The notes under the pieces were generated by a model that worked only from the letters and a program-made list of their open reading frames with translations, did not search any database and was not told the origin of the DNA. The position numbers and the translations under genes are program-made. A DNA stretch of 64,000 bases, taken from assembly GCA_034933285.1 (NCBI GenBank), contig JAYFNT010000023.1:1-64000 (forward strand). Direction: 5' to 3'. The DNA is from RPRC01 sp034933285 (GTDB taxonomy: Bacteria > Desulfobacterota > Desulfuromonadia > Geobacterales > Geobacteraceae). Positions 61,184-64,000 of the stretch are shown in pieces. Positions within the stretch are counted from its first letter, which is position 1, and every line of letters begins with the position of its first letter.

Positions 61184-61294
61184 GCTTATATAGGTGACTT
61201 GGGAAGCGAGAGGAAGTTACCTATATGTGAATCCTTGATGTTCCGTATATAGGTAATAACTTACCTATATAAGCAGCAAATTACTTATATACGG
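61184..61294. repeat. Cluster of AT-rich inverted repeats
   Basis: Five copies of TATATAGGTAA or its complement occur at about 61186, 61217, 61246, 61261 and 61281. GCTTATATAGGT (61184-61195) is an exact inverse of ACCTATATAAGC (61263-61274). CCGTATATAGGTAAT (61243-61257) mirrors ATTACTTATATACGG (61280-61294) at 14 of 15 positions. It marks the edge of the lower-GC accessory DNA. Regulator or recombinase binding sites are plausible. Confidence 0.6.
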
Positions 61295-61330
61295 AAACCT
61301 ACTAACAATTTGTTATGCGAAAGAGACAAA

Positions 61331-61945
61331 ATGAATATTGAACAGGTGATACAAGACCTCGAATCGCCGGCCAAGAGTAACGAGACACTACAGCTCATTG
61401 CGCAGATCATGGTTGACACCGATGAACGACTGATACAGAAATTGACTGACCTCATTACAACCCCTGAAAAAATCGAAAATACAAATCGCTTCGCGTCCAT
61501 TCTTGAAGACTTATCCCAACCTGAATTTATTCCACCACTCATTGAAGCAATAAAGAACGGCAATCCAAGCGAAACCATTTGGCTAGCAGATTACATGTAC
61601 GCCCTTGGCAACTTGCTCGGAGAGCAAGATGATTGGTGGAAACCAGAAGAAGAATTTGTTCATCTTCTCGGAGATTGGCTTTTCTCAACAGGCGGCGGGG
61701 AAATATCATGGAAGGCAGGAATTATACTTGCGGAATTAGAGCACCCTGCGACACTGCAGTATTTCCTAAGAGGAGCAGAAGACCAAGGATTACTACACCT
61801 AACACGAGTTTGCTGTATCCGGGGAGTCATGAACCATTTTAGAGATCAGGCTCCAAGCCTGCTTAAAAAGCTTGCTGACGACCCAGAACAAGAGGTAAGA
61901 GATGCGGTTGCTAGCGCATCTGAATTTCTACAGAGAAGGGCATAA
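61331..61945 (+). CDS. HEAT-repeat-like protein
   Basis: A 204-residue helical protein with PBS/HEAT-like helix pairs (PEFIPPLIEAIKNGNPSETI, AGIILAELEHPATLQYFLRG, and PSLLKKLADDPEQEVRDAVA). Base composition is lower in GC than the core genes. ATG 61331 is chosen; the TTG at 61310 is an alternative without support. It is joined to the GNAT gene by 2 bp. Such repeats mediate protein contacts; the partner is unknown. Confidence 0.72.
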   Translation: MNIEQVIQDLESPAKSNETLQLIAQIMVDTDERLIQKLTDLITTPEKIENTNRFASILEDLSQPEFIPPLIEAIKNGNPSETIWLADYMYALGNLLGEQDDWWKPEEEFVHLLGDWLFSTGGGEISWKAGIILAELEHPATLQYFLRGAEDQGLLHLTRVCCIRGVMNHFRDQAPSLLKKLADDPEQEVRDAVASASEFLQRRA

Positions 61946-61947
61946 CC

Positions 61948-62484
61948 ATGTCCATGGACGCCGACCCCGTTATCGCGATGAGTAATACCATGGCAGAGCT
62001 CAAAATCCGACATGCGAAGGCAACCGACAGTACTATCCTAACTGACATCTCGCTTCGAGCAAAGAAGTACTGGAATTACCCTGATGAGTATATGGAGCGG
62101 TGGAAGGATGAACTGACTATCACCCCTGAATACATCGAGAACAATACCGTTTTTGTGGGGGAGCTTGAGGATAAAATTGTAGGATTCTACTCGCTAATTG
62201 AAATCCATCACGCTTTGGAAATCAGATCGATCCTTATAGAAAAGGGTACCTGGTTAGATCATATGTTTATCCTTCCAAGGTATATGGGAAAAGGAATCGG
62301 AACAAAATTCACTACTCACATGAAAGCATACCTTTCAGAAAAGAGAGTGGATAAAGTTCTTATTTTTGTCGATCCTTACGCTAAAGGTTTTTACGAGAAA
62401 GTCGGTGCGAAATTTCGAAGAGAATCGGATTCAAGTATTCCGGGACGAAAGATTCCAGTATACGAAATAAAAATAGGCATATAA
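61948..62484 (+). CDS. GNAT family N-acetyltransferase
   Basis: A 178-residue acetyl-CoA-dependent acetyltransferase. The fold is marked by IRHAKATDSTILTDISLRAK, the acetyl-CoA motif HMFILPRYMGKGIGTKFTTH and a late IFVDPYAKGFYEKVGAKF. Substrate unknown. Start ATG 61948 follows GAAGGG, 2 bp after the HEAT gene, so coupled. Confidence 0.85.
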   Translation: MSMDADPVIAMSNTMAELKIRHAKATDSTILTDISLRAKKYWNYPDEYMERWKDELTITPEYIENNTVFVGELEDKIVGFYSLIEIHHALEIRSILIEKGTWLDHMFILPRYMGKGIGTKFTTHMKAYLSEKRVDKVLIFVDPYAKGFYEKVGAKFRRESDSSIPGRKIPVYEIKIGI

Positions 62485-62500
62485 GAGCCAATCGCTAACA

Positions 62501-62550
62501 TGCACTAGGACCGTGTCCGGGCGGTAAGGCTGCCCGTCAGGTCAAGTGCA
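62501..62550. other. Long imperfect hairpin between accessory genes
   Basis: TGCACT-AG-GACC (62501-62512) pairs with GGTC-A-AGTGCA (62540-62550), with inner CGGGC/GCCCG (62518-62522, 62532-62536). It is reminiscent of integron attC folding but lacks the GTTRRRY core, so no cassette claim is made. Confidence 0.35.
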
Positions 62551-62583
62551 GTCCCGTCGGAATGATTAAAGGAGGAAAAGAAT

Positions 62584-62967
62584 ATGACGTCAATTAGACA
62601 GAAAGAAATGGTCGAAAGCTACATCGGGGCATACAACTCATTCGATGTCGAGGCAATGCTCGAGTTCGTCCACCGTGATGTTGTTTTCGAGAACGTTACG
62701 GGCGGTGAGGTAAATGCCACCGTCACAGGAATACATGAATTCCGGAAATTGTCAGAGCGAGCAAAGTCGTTTTACTCGGCCCGTCGTGAACAGATCACCG
62801 GTCTAGAGTCGGTTGGTGACACCACAACTGTCGACATTAGCTTTGAGGGTATGTTGGCCGTCGATTTGCCAAATGGTATGAAGGCTGGGGACATTCATAA
62901 ACTCACAGGTCGCTCCGTTTATGAGTTCTTAGACGCAAAGATTTGCAGAATTACTGACTACAGCTGA
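62584..62967 (+). CDS. SnoaL/NTF2-like protein
   Basis: A 127-residue cone-shaped-fold protein (ESYIGAYNSFDVEAMLEFVH, VVFENVTGGEVNATVTGIHE, FRKLSERAKSFYSAR). The family includes small isomerases, cyclases and binding proteins; the specific role is unknown. Start ATG 62584 follows AAAGGAGG. Confidence 0.8.
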   Translation: MTSIRQKEMVESYIGAYNSFDVEAMLEFVHRDVVFENVTGGEVNATVTGIHEFRKLSERAKSFYSARREQITGLESVGDTTTVDISFEGMLAVDLPNGMKAGDIHKLTGRSVYEFLDAKICRITDYS

Positions 62968-63102
62968 GGTGCAAGAACCCGTTAGTGGATACCCTGGACA
63001 TTGGACAAAAGAAAAACGATGTTCCAACGAGTCCAGTTGCCCCAGTCGCGATAAATCTGCGCGGGTCACCGTCCGAGCCTTTGTGCAGAGGAGGAGGTAA
63101 TA

Positions 63103-63714
63103 ATGCAAAAGATCGATTGCTTGAAGAAGTTACAGCATCTTTATGGTCCGTCTGCAAAGAAAGTCGAAATTGTAGATGTCCCTGAAATGAACTTCCTCAT
63201 GATCGACGGCGAAGGGGACCCGAACACGTCGCAGGCGTTCAAGGATGCTGTCGAGGCACTGTTCTCGCTTTCCTATACACTCAAGTTTATGGTCAAAAAA
63301 GGGGAAATGGGAGTCGATTACGGCGTGTTGCCACTCCAGGCACTCTGGTGGTCTGACGATCCTTCTGCATTCAGTACAGGAAATAAAGACGCTTGGAAAT
63401 GGACCGTGATGATCATGCAGCCGGATTTTATTACCCGTGAGTTGGTTGGCGTGGCGTCAAAAGAAGTGCAGCGGAAGAAAAAGTTAGCATCTCTGTCACT
63501 GGCAAGGCTTGAGGCGTTCAAAGAGGGGAAGGCTGCTCAGATACTGCATATCGGGCCGTTCTCGGAGGAAGGGCCAACAATTGAAAAGGTTCATTCCTTT
63601 ATAGAAAGCAGCGGTAGCCAAAGGATCGGAAAGCACCACGAAATATATCTAAGCGACATACGTCGCGCTGCGCCCGAGAAATGGAAGACGATCGTCAGGC
63701 AACCAATGTCATGA
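63103..63714 (+). CDS. GyrI-like small-molecule-binding domain protein
   Basis: A 203-residue protein with a GyrI/SHS2-like fold. It starts VEIVDVPEMNFLMIDGEGDP, and contains KGEMGVDYGVLPLQALWW and ILHIGPFSEEGPTIEKVHSF, the signature order of the standalone GyrI-like family. Such domains bind small hydrophobic compounds; here there is no DNA-binding domain. Start ATG 63103 follows GAGGAGG. Confidence 0.85.
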   Translation: MQKIDCLKKLQHLYGPSAKKVEIVDVPEMNFLMIDGEGDPNTSQAFKDAVEALFSLSYTLKFMVKKGEMGVDYGVLPLQALWWSDDPSAFSTGNKDAWKWTVMIMQPDFITRELVGVASKEVQRKKKLASLSLARLEAFKEGKAAQILHIGPFSEEGPTIEKVHSFIESSGSQRIGKHHEIYLSDIRRAAPEKWKTIVRQPMS

Positions 63715-63948
63715 CGAAAGTCGAGTCGAGGAAAACAGCTATTTGATGCCTTATATGATAGAGGCAATAGAGTCAGCCCTTGACATAGGACAAAGTCGAA
63801 GCTGCGGGAAAGGAATGAGGTCCAACGAGACAGTTCGACCGGTCCAAAACCCAACCCGGTCAACTGCTTGCACGTTGTGCAACAAGCCGTGGTCTGACAC
63901 TTTTTTTCTTCTCGAGCCAACTCTGAGAAGGAAAAAAAAGGAGATTCC

Positions 63949-64000
63949 ATGAATGTTTTCGGCATTGGTCCAAGGATAGCAGCAACAGGGATTACATCCT
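63949..64000 (+). CDS. Start of an unidentified gene (cut by window edge)
   Basis: ATG 63949 follows AAGGAG seven nt upstream and opens MNVFGIGPRIAATGITS, which runs off the window. Seventeen residues are too few to name a family. The 234 bp before it contain no gene; they include a short hairpin GACCGG/CCGGTC and the block TCCAACGAG...CAGTT, also present near 63025. Confidence 0.5.
   Translation, partial: MNVFGIGPRIAATGITS

Noticed and set aside
62485..62583. Integron attC site
   Set aside because: It folds, but lacks the GTTRRRY core and RYYYAAC inverse core, and the neighbouring genes at 61945/61948 leave no room for a site between them.

Overview
The window looks like a chromosomal segment of a Geobacter-type bacterium (Geobacteraceae, Desulfuromonadia). 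This is inferred from gene content: a HAMP-tandem chemoreceptor, a selenocysteine formate dehydrogenase N-type operon, a cluster of PEP-CTERM-like surface proteins, a c-di-GMP (GEMM-I) riboswitch, PilT next to a PilB/GspE relative, a 1511-residue glutamate synthase, and a ferredoxin-rubredoxin pair. Base composition is moderately high GC in the core. It drops in the last ~2.7 kb, which carries small accessory genes. No rRNA, CRISPR array, insertion sequence or prophage was seen; there is one tRNA (Pro, anticodon CGG).

Layout. 1-1.9 kb: chemoreceptor (cut by the window edge), MBL-fold hydrolase and CheR-like methyltransferase on the minus strand. 2.4-7.9 kb: fdnGHI-fdhE, a membrane-bound periplasmic formate dehydrogenase with an in-frame UGA (selenocysteine 196). 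8.3-14.5 kb: a minus-strand PEP-CTERM locus with four intact genes, one decayed tail, a c-di-GMP riboswitch with its own promoter, and three copies of an unidentified 92-nt structured RNA element. 14.6-15.8 and 23.1-24.2 kb: two colinear iron-type alcohol dehydrogenase paralogues, the second lacking a predicted iron ligand. 16.1-19.8 kb: a MoxR-DUF58-TgpA operon. 20.0-21.9 kb: acetolactate synthase behind a leader peptide and attenuator. 24.4-26.5 kb: LtaS-like sulfatase-fold membrane enzyme and tRNA-Pro. 26.5-38.3 kb: rmuC, pilT, a degenerate PilB/GspE protein, mtgA, pdxA, an M23 peptidase, ferredoxin, rubredoxin, an OmpA-like lipoprotein and a FecR-domain protein. 38.3-60.5 kb: central metabolism (PPi-type phosphofructokinase, gltB, folK, transaldolase, pepN, mtnA, glnE, transketolase), a LigD-type phosphoesterase and an MFS transporter.

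60.6-64 kb is a boundary into accessory DNA. It holds a second copy of a promoter-RNA-terminator unit first seen at 49.1 kb, a frameshifted gene, a cluster of AT-rich inverted repeats, then HEAT-repeat, GNAT, SnoaL-like and GyrI-like genes and the start of one more gene.

The most promising undescribed material is non-coding: the three-copy 92-nt RNA linked to PEP-CTERM genes (8341-8432, 10563-10654, 13886-13977) and the two-copy unit at 49133-49282 and 60625-60776. I could not match either to a known RNA family from memory.
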